64,000 nt of DNA. Origin: Arthrobacter citreus. Lineage in GTDB: Bacteria > Bacillota > Bacilli > Bacillales > Bacillaceae_G. Below, one piece after another: positions 27,406 to 36,434 of the stretch. The stretch's first letter is position 1. The number at the start of each line of letters is the position of its first letter. The translations under genes and the position numbers were made by a program. The notes beneath the pieces were generated by a model that was not told where the DNA came from, did not search any database, and saw only the letters and a program-made list of their open reading frames with translations. The stretch covers positions 1,488,001 through 1,552,000 of the forward strand of contig CP053688.1 in the NCBI GenBank assembly GCA_013200995.1. Direction: 5' to 3'.

Positions 27406-28032
27406 GTGAGTAAATTTGAATGGAGAAAAAGTTTAAAAGAAATTTATCTACCTAAAAGTGAGCCATCTAAAATTAATTTACCTTCATTTAACTACATAAC
27501 GATTGCAGGACAAGGTAATCCAAATAATGAATTATTTAAAGTTAATGTAGAAGCACTTTATTCATTAGCATATGCAATTAAAATGTTGCCTAAAAAGGGA
27601 ATTGTTCCAGAAGGATACTTTGATTATACTGTTTTCCCGCTCGAAGGAGTTTGGGACTTAGATGAAGAAGGTAGAAAGCTTGACTATTTAAATAAAGATC
27701 ATCTTCTATATAAATTAATGATCAGACAACCTGACTTTGTAACAGACGATTTAACTTATATTGTCTTAGATCAACTAAAACAAAAAAAGAAAAATCCACT
27801 ACTAGAAAACATTAAATTTGAATCGCTTACAGAAGGTTCATGTGTTCAAATGTTGCATATCGGAAGCTACGACGATGAACCACGAACTTTTAAACAAATG
27901 GAAGAGTTTTGCATGGAGAATGGTTTACAAAGAGTTCAAAAAACACATAAAGAAATCTATATTTCTGATGCAAGAAAAACTCAACCTGAAAAATTAAAAA
28001 CTGTATTAAGGTTTCAAGTAGAAGAACTTTAG
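27406..28032 (+). CDS. GyrI-like small-molecule-binding domain protein
   Basis: The product is 208 aa from a GTG after AAGGGAG. It has the GyrI-like layout: KINLPSFNYITIAGQGNPN, the DYTVFPLEGVWDL strand and SCVQMLHIGSYDDEPRTFKQ, with a C-terminal EIYISDARKTQPEKLKTVLR. The fold is a pair of SHS2 modules that bind hydrophobic compounds, and some members hydrolyse cyclopropanoid or related substrates. It has no DNA-binding domain and no recognisable partner. Confidence 0.85.
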   Translation: MSKFEWRKSLKEIYLPKSEPSKINLPSFNYITIAGQGNPNNELFKVNVEALYSLAYAIKMLPKKGIVPEGYFDYTVFPLEGVWDLDEEGRKLDYLNKDHLLYKLMIRQPDFVTDDLTYIVLDQLKQKKKNPLLENIKFESLTEGSCVQMLHIGSYDDEPRTFKQMEEFCMENGLQRVQKTHKEIYISDARKTQPEKLKTVLRFQVEEL

Positions 28033-28311
28033 TCTAGAAATAATAATAGACTTGCAAAAACAAACTCTTCAAAATGGTTGAAATATAAAAAATCTATAGT
28101 GATCAATTACATTATGCACATGTAATTGATTTTAAAGATATCGTGTTTTGAAGATTAGATTTATTAATAATTTTACATGATAATATGTTTTAGCAACTAT
28201 ATTCCATCAATCTCTAGTAATTGGTCGTTTCATCTTTCATTCACAACAGAATAAAGAGCCTGGATATTCCATGCTCTTCATTTTAAGGTTCAATATTTTT
28301 TATTAAATCAA
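28033..28311. other. Intergenic with a weak hairpin near 28250-28283
   Basis: The AGAGC...GCTCT arms near 28255-28280 could end the minus-strand gene at 28312. I see nothing else here. Confidence 0.3.
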
Positions 28312-28752
28312 TCATTCACTATAACTTTCAAAAGTCTTTTCTAAATCATCTCTAAAAGCGATTGCTAAATAATTATCGATAATATTTCTAGTAATTGGAG
28401 ATTGAAATACTTGACTCTTATATGCCCCACTATCATACTCAATTATATCAATCTTACTTTCGACCTGTTCATTTTGCAATTCATCGAAGTATTTAATAGT
28501 AACTACTACTTCAGTATCTTCAATAACGATTTGTAACTCTCTTTGATTTAACAAAACTTCAATCACATTGTTTTTATCGATCATTATATCAAATTCACCA
28601 TTTGAAACCTCGATTTCCTTTTTCAAAGACTCCTTTAAATCAACAAAATATGATTCAAACTTCTCGCACATCTTATTATAGGCCATATTTTCTGTAACAG
28701 TTTCTTTATAAATTGCTTTTGTTCTTAGTATAAACTCCCTTTTAAAATCCAT
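28312..28752 (-). CDS. Hypothetical protein, 146 aa (possibly DUF3942-like)
   Basis: The ATG follows ACAAGGAGTGG. The product is soluble and acidic. Residues 1-45 are helical (FKREFILRTKAIYKET, then NKMCEKFESYFVDLKESLKK). A beta-rich middle follows (IVIEDTEVVVTIKYFDELQN), then a helical end (NYLAIAFRDDLEKTFESY). It resembles the B. cereus-group DUF3942 proteins in layout, but I cannot confirm this. Function unknown. Confidence 0.65.
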   Translation of the reverse strand: MDFKREFILRTKAIYKETVTENMAYNKMCEKFESYFVDLKESLKKEIEVSNGEFDIMIDKNNVIEVLLNQRELQIVIEDTEVVVTIKYFDELQNEQVESKIDIIEYDSGAYKSQVFQSPITRNIIDNYLAIAFRDDLEKTFESYSE

Positions 28753-29041
28753 ATTTCCACTCCTTGTACTGATATAATTGGAGCATTTATATATTATTTC
28801 TATTCATATAGCATAGGTAAATAGAATAACAGGAAGAAGGTATTTAAAAATTTTTAAACAAATTAGACTAAAGTAATTAATAAAACACATATTTAGGTAA
28901 TTTGATTTATGCTTTTATTAATCGAACTAGTAAATATATCACGCTTTTCTAAATTAATTATTAAAAGATTAAAACTATTATTCATATCCTATTTGAGTAA
29001 TAGGGTTTTTATGAGCTTTTACATAGTTTAATTGGAAAAAA

Positions 29042-29458
29042 CTAGTGTATCACTTTCACAAAGACAATTTCGGGATCCCCTTCATCTAAGTTTTCAATAG
29101 TTCCACTTTCTATATAACCTAAAGAATAAAGCACATTTTGCATTAAACTATTTGATTGATTAGTTGAAGAAAAAACTTTTCTTTCGCCGATTCTTTCTAT
29201 ATATTTCATAAGATTCCGAGCAATACCTAACCTTCTCATTCTTGGTGAAACAATGATCAAATCAATAAATAGATGACCGAAGAAAAACCTATGAAAAATT
29301 AAAAATCCACCTATACTTTTATTTATCTCACAAACTATACATCTATTTTCTACAATTGAATTATGTATTTCATTTTCCCTTTTTCGACTTCCAATTACTT
29401 GTGAATCTATAAATACAATTGATTCGTAATCATCTAATAGAGCTTTTCTAATTTCCAC
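29042..29458 (-). CDS. GNAT-family N-acetyltransferase
   Basis: The product is 138 aa from a GTG after AAGGATGAG. The GNAT pattern is present: an N-terminal IRKALLDDYESIVFID, strand beta-4 (HLFIDLIIVSPRMRRLGIAR) with an acetyl-CoA loop of degenerate R/QxxGxG/A type (RRLGIA), and the NSLMQNVLYSLGYIESG segment. The substrate cannot be predicted. Monocistronic. Confidence 0.87.
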   Translation of the reverse strand: MEIRKALLDDYESIVFIDSQVIGSRKRENEIHNSIVENRCIVCEINKSIGGFLIFHRFFFGHLFIDLIIVSPRMRRLGIARNLMKYIERIGERKVFSSTNQSNSLMQNVLYSLGYIESGTIENLDEGDPEIVFVKVIH

Positions 29459-29582
29459 AAAATCTCATCCTTCCATAAGATTACTATTCACTTAAATCAT
29501 TTCTTTTCCCTTTAATTAAGTAACTAAAAAATATGACCTGTATTATATGAATACAAGGTCAATTTATAAACTACTAATCACT

Positions 29583-30224
29583 TTATATATTCGATGGATT
29601 GAAAAGTTTGCTCCATGTTTTTACTCCAACAATTCCATCTACTACTAAACCGTTTTTACTTTGAAACTCTTTAACGGCTTTTTCAGTTAGGATTCCAAAT
29701 ATCCCATCCACTTTCACTCCTATTTTTTCTTGTACCTTTTTAACTCGTACCCCTCTCGACCCTTTTTTTAAGATCCCTTTATACGGATTCGATTCTATTT
29801 GCATAATCTTTTTATATAAACCATTTTTTATATTTGCATTATTTACGGAAATGAGCAAATCTGCATAATTTGGGTCCGCTGCCCAACCTGCATCAGCAAT
29901 TGCTTTAAACTGCTCATCCGCAGTTTTGAATGTTTTGACTTTGCTATATCGCGGATTACTTAATATAAAATCGACATAACCCTGAACTGGATCATCGTAT
30001 TTTATATAATATCCACCTTCACTCTTAGGTCTAGCAGTTCCTCTCATACTAATTGGTAATCCGGGATACCAGGTTTGGCCTGCAATATTATTATTCTTCT
30101 TAAAATTATTAGAAGTAAAATGTGCTGTTTCTACTTGCCATTGCGTATAAATTACCTCAGTTAACCAACCAATTCTCTTTGAAACTTCTTGAGCAAGTTG
30201 AAAATATTTAACAGTATTAGACAC
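29583..30224 (-). CDS. GH73-type N-acetylglucosaminidase with PG-binding domain, no signal peptide
   Basis: The product is 213 aa from a GTG after AAGGAGAGG. Residues 1-135 form a glucosaminidase-type domain with the probable catalytic glutamate E32 (QWQVETAHFTSNN) and NNIAGQTWYPG, YDDPVQGYVDFI and AWAADPNYADLL-like elements (here GWAADPNYADLL). Residues 150-210 are a peptidoglycan-binding domain (KGSRGVRVKKVQEKIG, FQSKNGLVVDG). No export signal is present. It is a close domain cousin of the endolysin at 7554-8159, which suggests prophage or PBSX-like origin, or a lysis-dependent role. Confidence 0.85.
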   Translation of the reverse strand: MSNTVKYFQLAQEVSKRIGWLTEVIYTQWQVETAHFTSNNFKKNNNIAGQTWYPGLPISMRGTARPKSEGGYYIKYDDPVQGYVDFILSNPRYSKVKTFKTADEQFKAIADAGWAADPNYADLLISVNNANIKNGLYKKIMQIESNPYKGILKKGSRGVRVKKVQEKIGVKVDGIFGILTEKAVKEFQSKNGLVVDGIVGVKTWSKLFNPSNI

Positions 30225-30456
30225 TATCGATTGATCCTCTCCTTAGAAAGCTTGTACTATAGTGTATTCAATAAATTCGATCTTGATATAAACATTGGTA
30301 GATTATAAGAAATTTATTATTAGTAAAAATTTAAATAGTATGGTATTCATTTTCGTATGTTTCGAGTATATAAACTCTCACAAGAGTTTCCATTCCATAT
30401 AAATTTAACATCTATTTTAATCCCTACATACAATGTGTAAAACGGAGCTGATGAAT

Positions 30457-30792
30457 TTGACTAATTGGATTGATATTTCTACTTCAAACCGGCAACTTAA
30501 ACTTTTCGATGGTAATAAACTAATTAAAACTTATCCAATCGGTGTAGGAAAGATGCTAACTCCAACCCCAACAGGAACATATACAATTATAAATAAAGAT
30601 CCAAATCCTGGTGGACCCTTTGGAGTGCTATGGATGGGATTATCAGCCCCACATTACGGTATTCATGGAACTAATAATCCCGCTTCAATTGGTCACTTTG
30701 TTTCACATGGCTGTGTACGAATGTACAATGAAGATGTTCTTCAATTGTCTTCAATGGTTTCAATCGGTACAGGAGTACTAATTCGTAAATAA
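30457..30792 (+). CDS. L,D-transpeptidase, YkuD-type catalytic domain
   Basis: About 111 aa from a TTG at 30457 ([16 protein letters not shown]), nine bases after GGAG. A start at 30433 is less likely. The YkuD core is complete: [20 protein letters not shown] includes H70, and SHGCVRM carries the catalytic C86. The enzyme makes 3-3 cross-links in peptidoglycan or attaches proteins to it. It lacks both a LysM domain and a signal peptide. In spore formers such single-domain forms occur. The site of action is unclear. Confidence 0.88.
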   Translation: MTNWIDISTSNRQLKLFDGNKLIKTYPIGVGKMLTPTPTGTYTIINKDPNPGGPFGVLWMGLSAPHYGIHGTNNPASIGHFVSHGCVRMYNEDVLQLSSMVSIGTGVLIRK

Positions 30793-30907
30793 TTTAGTGA
30801 GTTTAGTAGAAGTAATACTTGTTGATTAATCAATTAAACTGATAAATATTCTTAATATGAAAAACTCTAAATTTCATTTAAACTTTCAGAAAATGTCTGT
30901 AAACTAA

Positions 30908-30966
30908 AAAAACACTACAAATCACAAGAATACTGATTTTCTTGCAGATTTATAGTGTTTTAAATT
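30908..30966. terminator. Long imperfect bidirectional hairpin
   Basis: AAACACTA...TAGTGTTT with inner AAATC/GATTT and CAAGAA/TTCTTG pairs forms one long stem between the convergent L,D-transpeptidase and lipoprotein genes. Confidence 0.65.
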
Positions 30967-30985
30967 TGTTACGAGGCCTCCATAT

Positions 30986-33283
30986 TTAGTTATAAGGATT
31001 AAAAACAATCTTCTTATTTCCATCATAAATTACCGCTGTCTTTGATGAAATAGTCTCATTACGGTACTTGAAATTTTCATCCGAAAAATTAACAATAACT
31101 TTGAGATTTTTTCCGAATGTTGTTGATTGAACTAAGCGATTATTAGAGAGGATTTTAAAATCTGTCATTTCTTTTTGAACAGCTTTTTCATGAAACGGCG
31201 ACCATATTTTTAAATAGTTCGTTAACTTCTCTTTATTTTTAGTCCATTCCATCGAGTCAAGATGATAAAGAGGTGGAACATTATAAAGCAATTCGTAAAG
31301 CATGCGATTTTCTACTTCATCTGTTATTTTTAAACTACCAAATTCCCAATGGTGAGTTGTTATAACTGAATTGTTATAAACTAATTTGTACATCGGCAAT
31401 GTATAAACTGGATTTAAATAAACATCCTTATAAATTTGTTTAATCGGTACTTGCTTACTATATCTATCTGGTATACTGTTTGTAGAAGACCAATACCCTC
31501 CAACATAATATTTACTTTGTTTATTCGTTCTCATATCTGGATCACTCCACTGAATAACAGGTGTTTCAATCCCATGGGCAAATGCAATCGTTTTACTTGC
31601 AAAGTCGTTTCCACCTTCAGATCCAACCACCATGTGCTTTTTCGTTGCAATATAATTCATTCGATTTAATCGTGCAGCTAAATCTTGTTTTTGTGTTGTT
31701 GGATGAGCAGTCGTGTAATCATCATAAATTTCACCTGTCGCATCACAGTCAATAAACCAAGTATTGAAGTCGATATCGTTTTGTAATATCCCGTCAACTC
31801 GTTGTTTAACACTTGGTAATGATAATGTTGGATTTAGCTTTCTACCTCTTCCTAAAAATCCTTTAATTTTTTCGCCCATTCTATTTGTAATCGTAGCATT
31901 TTCATATAGATTTTTATCTTGAAATGACGCAGTGTTCCAATCAATCGATGCATCCTTTTGAATTGAATGATAGGAATCATAAGGTCCAATTAAATAACCT
32001 AGTTCATTTGCTTGTTTTACCATTTTTGGATTCATTAAACCATTCGCCCAATTAGGAAGTCCAATCCAAGCTTTCTTAATACCTGCGTGATATAAATCAT
32101 TTACTAAATCAATCGAATCTTTTTTTGCCCACTGATTAATCGGATCGATTGAATCCCCTAAAGAAATTTTTAAAAGATGCTTATTTAAAGAATAAAGTTC
32201 TTGTTCACTTAAGTTCTTAATACCCCTTTTAACTAATTTATTTGATTCATCATCTAACTTTGGAAAAATTGATTCTTTATATAATTGGGTTAATTTTAAG
32301 ACACTATTTAAAGCATTAATGATATTGTTTTTTTGATAATTATCAAGATAAGCTTGTTTTTTGGCATCAATTAATACATTACTATATTCATTAAATTCTT
32401 CTGGAGCATAATCCTTTATTAATGCCTTAGTCCAGTCGAAGAAAGGACCATTTAATTTCTTTTGAAGTAAATTCCATTTTATGTTTTCACTAGTAATTGC
32501 TTCACTATTCCATAAATAAATATGTGGTGCACCAAATAGCTTTTTAATATTTTGGTTCTCTTTACTTTTTTCGTTTAGAGTTTTAAATTCACCCTTTTCA
32601 ACTATATAATTCTTGTAAACTTCTGCTATATGAACAATATTTTGATCTGTTACATAAATACGAAAACCATACGTTTTATCCGGATTAATCGAAGGAAATT
32701 CATGTTCAAATGCAAAATTAATTGAAGGTGCCGACTTAAACATTACTTTATTATTGAACATATTTTTAGCAATGTAAGTAATCGAATACTTGCTCTTATT
32801 TAGAGTGAAAAATCTCATTGAAAAACTTTCAGCGAATGAAAGCTCCTCATTAGATAAAAACTTTTTCCAATTCTCATCATTACTTGGAATCAACTTCCCT
32901 TCTCCAAAAGGCATAATATAGCTTTTAGCACTGACCTTTGGCCACTCAAAACTCTTTGCACCATTTGACTTAAGTGTTACATCTAAGTAATTCTCCTTCT
33001 TTTTAATCGCAACATCAATCTGTTGATCTGGATAACTCCATGAAACTTTCTGCTTGGATTTAACTAGTTTTGTAACTTTCTCTTTCTTCATTGGACTTGA
33101 CGCACTTTCCTTTACTCCATCCTTCTCTACGAAAAGTTCAAACGTTTCTGGATTAACATCAAAAGTAAAATCATTTGGCTTATACGTTGAAACAATTTTA
33201 GACTTTTTATTTTCTTTTTGACAACCTGAAAAAGTGCTCATTATTAAAATACTTGTACAAAATAAAATAACTATTTTTTTCAT
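30986..33283 (-). CDS. Lipoprotein glycoside hydrolase, GH129/GH101-related
   Basis: The product is 765 aa with AAGGAGGG before the ATG. The lipoprotein signal is MKKIVILFCTSILIMSTFSG with C21 as the lipid-modified residue. A beta-rich N-terminal domain (about 40-240) precedes a catalytic barrel. TWFIDCDATGEIYDDY holds the candidate nucleophile (D512 or D514), and VVGSEGG holds the candidate acid/base E556. These have the spacing and setting of retaining alpha-N-acetylgalactosaminidase-type clans. A C-terminal beta domain follows. The substrate is unknown; a cell-surface or host glycan is plausible. It has its own promoter, and an operator shared with the adjacent two-component system lies at 33319-33338. 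Confidence 0.75.
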   Translation of the reverse strand: MKKIVILFCTSILIMSTFSGCQKENKKSKIVSTYKPNDFTFDVNPETFELFVEKDGVKESASSPMKKEKVTKLVKSKQKVSWSYPDQQIDVAIKKKENYLDVTLKSNGAKSFEWPKVSAKSYIMPFGEGKLIPSNDENWKKFLSNEELSFAESFSMRFFTLNKSKYSITYIAKNMFNNKVMFKSAPSINFAFEHEFPSINPDKTYGFRIYVTDQNIVHIAEVYKNYIVEKGEFKTLNEKSKENQNIKKLFGAPHIYLWNSEAITSENIKWNLLQKKLNGPFFDWTKALIKDYAPEEFNEYSNVLIDAKKQAYLDNYQKNNIINALNSVLKLTQLYKESIFPKLDDESNKLVKRGIKNLSEQELYSLNKHLLKISLGDSIDPINQWAKKDSIDLVNDLYHAGIKKAWIGLPNWANGLMNPKMVKQANELGYLIGPYDSYHSIQKDASIDWNTASFQDKNLYENATITNRMGEKIKGFLGRGRKLNPTLSLPSVKQRVDGILQNDIDFNTWFIDCDATGEIYDDYTTAHPTTQKQDLAARLNRMNYIATKKHMVVGSEGGNDFASKTIAFAHGIETPVIQWSDPDMRTNKQSKYYVGGYWSSTNSIPDRYSKQVPIKQIYKDVYLNPVYTLPMYKLVYNNSVITTHHWEFGSLKITDEVENRMLYELLYNVPPLYHLDSMEWTKNKEKLTNYLKIWSPFHEKAVQKEMTDFKILSNNRLVQSTTFGKNLKVIVNFSDENFKYRNETISSKTAVIYDGNKKIVFNPYN

Positions 33284-33318
33284 TTCATTCCCTCCTTAGT
33301 TGTAAGCATAATGGTGCT

Positions 33319-33338
33319 TTGTGACATGAATGTTACAA
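33319..33338 (-). promoter_or_regulatory. Predicted response-regulator operator, copy 1
   Basis: TTGTGACATGAATGTTACAA is a near-perfect palindrome. On the minus strand it is also a direct repeat TGTAACA-N4-TGTCACA with 11-bp period, the form used by OmpR-family regulators. It lies 35 bp upstream of the lipoprotein ATG, overlapping where a -35 would be. A TATGCT -10 candidate follows. The matching copy is at 35420-35439. Confidence 0.6.
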
Positions 33339-33352
33339 CCACGGACAAAATT

Positions 33353-33380
33353 AAAAACCCTTACGTTATTGTAAGGGCTT
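33353..33380 (-). terminator. Terminator of the two-component operon
   Basis: AACCCTTAC and GTAAGGGCTT arms are followed on the minus strand by TTTTTAATTTT. The stem overlaps the kinase stop codon, so the lipoprotein gene must use its own promoter. Confidence 0.75.
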
Positions 33381-34751
33381 TGGAAAATGAATGATAAATT
33401 GTATTTTCCCATCAATTAATCTAACTTCATGTTGAAACCTATGACGATTTAAGATCGACTGTACAATTGCTAATCCTAAACCTGTTCCAGTTAAATGTTT
33501 ATTCCGAGAAGGCTCCATTACGTAAAATGGTTCCCAGATTTTTTCGACTTGAGTGGAATAATTTAGATTTGTCTCATTTTCTATTATGAATATAAATTCC
33601 TCATTATTTTCTTGATACTCAATATAAACTTCCGGACTTTTTGTGTATTTAATCGCATTACTAATTAGATTAGTAACGACTTTCTCAATCTGATCACGAT
33701 CGGCTTCAATGAATAGCTTTCGTATTCCATTTTGGTTAATTTTTATTTCAATCCTATTTTGCATCAATTCTATTTCATAGCTTTCTAAGCACTGATTTAT
33801 CAATAGGATTAAATCGATTCGTTCAAGTTGCAAAACTTCTCTTTCAATTCTTGATAACTCTAATAACTTATCAATTAATCGGTTGATTTGATCTGTTTGT
33901 TTAATAATTGTATCTACATACGTACCATCGTCAATTCCGTCTTTAATTCCTGCAGAATAAGCTTTTATTAAAGCTAACGGCGTTTTGAGTTCATGAGAAA
34001 TATCTGATATGAACGTTTTCAAGTTTGCATTTCGTTGATTTAAATCTTCATGTGCAAGTCTCAACTTGTCACTCATTTCATTAATACTTCTTGCTAGTTC
34101 TTCGATTTCATCATTCGTCGAAATAGTAGCTTTTTTAAATTCCAACTGAGCAATTTCTTTGGAAATATCTTTTAATTCTTTTAAAGGATCAGTTATTTTT
34201 TTTGACCAAATCCAGACCATTAAAATCAGCAGTATTATTAATGAAATCATTATATAAATGGTAAATTTATTTACGATTTGAACAGCATCACTTAAATAAA
34301 CAATTGAAACACCAACTACGATAAATAAATTATCTTTTTGAATAAAGTCGACTAGAAAACTCGATTTTAATTTACCTTGATCATAAATTTTACTAATTCT
34401 TTTACCACTTTTAACTTGATTTAAAGTTTCATCCGTGACCCAAAACTTATTTAGTGTTACTCTTTTTTGATTTAATTTGTCTCTTACTAATCCATTAAAT
34501 TGATCCAAATCAGATTGTATTGGTTCATAAACGATCGTAACATTATTTTTTTGTTCAAATTTGCTAATTGCTTGTTTAAATTTAGCCGTCGACACTTGAT
34601 CTATTTCATTAGTCAAATTATGCAACCTAGTTTTCATTTGATATAAGTAATACTTTGGTAATAAGTAGGAATTGATAATTAGATAAAAAATAAAAACAAA
34701 GAGAATACAGATTGTAATCGTAATCGATATTTTTCTTCCTAATCGATTCAT
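33366..34751 (-). CDS. Sensor histidine kinase
   Basis: The product is 461 aa. Two membrane helices (about 8-32 and 163-182) enclose a 130-residue extracytoplasmic sensor domain. A HAMP linker, the HisKA box SDISHELKTPLALIKAYSAG (H253) and an HATPase domain (NLISNAIKYT, TGLGLAI) follow. Its ATG overlaps the regulator stop by four bases. The architecture is that of OmpR/PhoP-linked sensors. The neighbouring operator-linked genes suggest it senses an envelope or wall-related signal. Confidence 0.92.
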   Translation of the reverse strand: MNRLGRKISITITICILFVFIFYLIINSYLLPKYYLYQMKTRLHNLTNEIDQVSTAKFKQAISKFEQKNNVTIVYEPIQSDLDQFNGLVRDKLNQKRVTLNKFWVTDETLNQVKSGKRISKIYDQGKLKSSFLVDFIQKDNLFIVVGVSIVYLSDAVQIVNKFTIYIMISLIILLILMVWIWSKKITDPLKELKDISKEIAQLEFKKATISTNDEIEELARSINEMSDKLRLAHEDLNQRNANLKTFISDISHELKTPLALIKAYSAGIKDGIDDGTYVDTIIKQTDQINRLIDKLLELSRIEREVLQLERIDLILLINQCLESYEIELMQNRIEIKINQNGIRKLFIEADRDQIEKVVTNLISNAIKYTKSPEVYIEYQENNEEFIFIIENETNLNYSTQVEKIWEPFYVMEPSRNKHLTGTGLGLAIVQSILNRHRFQHEVRLIDGKIQFIIHFPKPLQ

Positions 34752-35392
34752 ATTTCTTTTATTAGACTATATCCTAAACCTCGATGTGTTTGAATAAGAT
34801 CTTCTCCTATTTTTTCTCTTAATCTCCTTATATGAGTGTCAACAGTTCGATCATCACCATCATAATCGATCCCCCATACATTCACTAATAAATCCTCGCG
34901 TGATAATATGTTGCCACGATTTCGAACTAAGCAGCTTAATAAATCTATTTCTTTCTTAGTTAAATTTAAATTTTCATCGTTTTTAAAAACGATTTTCCCT
35001 TTAAAATCTACCTTTAAATTGCCGATTACGATGTGATTTTCTTCTTTCAATAACTTTTTTGCTCTAGTAATTAAGATCCCAGGATGGAACGGTTTCCTTA
35101 CATAATCATCAGCACCTATTTTTAATGCTTGTAATTCGTCCTCGTCTTCACTCTTTGCTGTCAGCATTAACACTTTTGTATCACTATTTCGTTTAATTTC
35201 TTTACATACAGTTAACCCACTACTAAGAGGCATCATCCAATCAAGAATAGCTAGATCAATTTTCTCTTTATAAAATAACTCAATAGCTTGTTCACCGTCT
35301 TCTGCTAGAAAAACATTATATCCTTCCTTCTTAAAATAGGCTTGCAAAATTTTTAACATATCTTTTTCATCATCAGCAATTAATATATTGAT
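34748..35392 (-). CDS. OmpR-family response regulator with apparent ATC start
   Basis: The first ATG in frame (35359) would remove the first beta strand and the acidic pocket. Upstream codons encode NILIADDEKDM, the normal receiver start, but the only initiation candidates are ATC (35392) or ATT (35398). GGGGG at 35400-35404 is 7 bases from the ATC. The receiver has D in LAILDWMMP, and the winged helix has TVDTHIRRLREKIG. The product is about 214 aa. It probably binds the two 20-bp operators at 33319 and 35420. Confidence 0.85.
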   Translation of the reverse strand: MNILIADDEKDMLKILQAYFKKEGYNVFLAEDGEQAIELFYKEKIDLAILDWMMPLSSGLTVCKEIKRNSDTKVLMLTAKSEDEDELQALKIGADDYVRKPFHPGILITRAKKLLKEENHIVIGNLKVDFKGKIVFKNDENLNLTKKEIDLLSCLVRNRGNILSREDLLVNVWGIDYDGDDRTVDTHIRRLREKIGEDLIQTHRGLGYSLIKEI

Positions 35393-35419
35393 TTTAATTC
35401 CCCCATACTTTTATATTTT

Positions 35420-35439
35420 TTGTCACGTTCGTGTAACAA
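35420..35439 (-). promoter_or_regulatory. Predicted response-regulator operator, copy 2
   Basis: TTGTCACGTTCGTGTAACAA agrees with copy 1 at 16 of 20 positions when read on the opposite strand. It shows the same 11-bp direct repeat (TGTTACA-N4-CGTGACA). It sits between the divergent regulator gene (28 bp from its start) and the plus-strand peptide/phosphoesterase unit. It could serve autoregulation and the divergent operon. Confidence 0.6.
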
Positions 35440-35472
35440 AAAGAGCCTAAACTTCTTTCGAGGAGTGAAAAC

Positions 35473-35544
35473 ATGAGAACTATTGAAATATTAGTCAGCG
35501 CACTATTCATTTTATTTGCGATTTATGTAGTATCTATAAATTAA
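35473..35544 (+). CDS. 23-aa hydrophobic peptide
   Basis: The ATG follows CGAGGAGTGAAAAC, an excellent site. MRTIEILVSALFILFAIYVV and three further residues form a single membrane helix. It is 20 bp upstream of the phosphoesterase gene and downstream of the operator, so it is either a tiny membrane protein of the regulon or a leader peptide. Confidence 0.5.
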   Translation: MRTIEILVSALFILFAIYVVSIN

Positions 35545-35564
35545 CAAAAGGTAGGTTAACTAAC

Positions 35565-36431
35565 ATGAAATATATCCTATTTAGAAAACTAATTAGAAGA
35601 TTAATAGTTTTTATCCTAATATTATTAATTTTCCCAATCATGATATACAGTTATTCAAAAAGTATTGAACCTAAAATGTTAGATTTAAATCAAATTAGTA
35701 TTACGTCTAAATCCGTTTCAAAATCAATGGAGGGACTGAAAATTGTCCAATTCAGTGATAGCCATTTAGGAGATCATTTTTCATTAAAGCAATTAAAAAA
35801 TGTAGTGAATCAAATTAATAAACAAAAACCGGACATAATTGTGTTTACAGGTGATTTAATTGATAATAGTTCAATCTACAATAAGATCGATCAAATTCCA
35901 TCCATCCTTCAACAATTAAAAGCTAAATATGGGAAATATGCAATATTTGGTAATCACGACGTTGGCGGGGCAGGAAAGAAAATATCTTCAGCAGTATTCG
36001 TTAATTCTGGCTTTACAGTTTTAGAAAATAACCATGTGAAGATCAAACTAAAGAATAGTGAAATGAATATTATCGGTTTAGATGACTATCTTTTAGGAAG
36101 ACCAAATCCAACCGAAGCATTTAAAGATGTAGATAAAAATGCATTCAATCTATTACTCGTTCATGAACCTGATGTAGCAGACCGACTGAAAGAATATCCA
36201 ATCGACTTACAGCTCTCTGGTCATAGCCACGGAGGTCAAGTAAAACTACCTTTTCATGAGGCAATCTATACCCCTCCGCTTGCAAACATTTATACTGAAG
36301 GACTATATGAATTAAAGGATCACGTAAAACCGATGTCATTATATGTAAATCGTGGTATTGGTACTACGAGAATTCCATTTAGATTTTTTAGTGTTCCCGA
36401 ACTAACTGTTTTTACAATAACGAATAAATGA
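35565..36431 (+). CDS. Membrane-anchored metallophosphoesterase (YkuE-like)
   Basis: The product is 288 aa. An N-terminal membrane anchor (about 10-30) follows a basic MKYILFRKLIRR. The calcineurin-like motifs are all present: FSDSHLG (DxH), GDLID, GNHD, and the C-terminal SGHSHGGQ. The domain probably faces outward or the membrane surface and may cleave phosphodiesters or lipid-linked phosphates. Its place downstream of the shared operator ties it to the two-component regulon. Confidence 0.9.
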   Translation: MKYILFRKLIRRLIVFILILLIFPIMIYSYSKSIEPKMLDLNQISITSKSVSKSMEGLKIVQFSDSHLGDHFSLKQLKNVVNQINKQKPDIIVFTGDLIDNSSIYNKIDQIPSILQQLKAKYGKYAIFGNHDVGGAGKKISSAVFVNSGFTVLENNHVKIKLKNSEMNIIGLDDYLLGRPNPTEAFKDVDKNAFNLLLVHEPDVADRLKEYPIDLQLSGHSHGGQVKLPFHEAIYTPPLANIYTEGLYELKDHVKPMSLYVNRGIGTTRIPFRFFSVPELTVFTITNK

Positions 36432-36434
36432 TGA

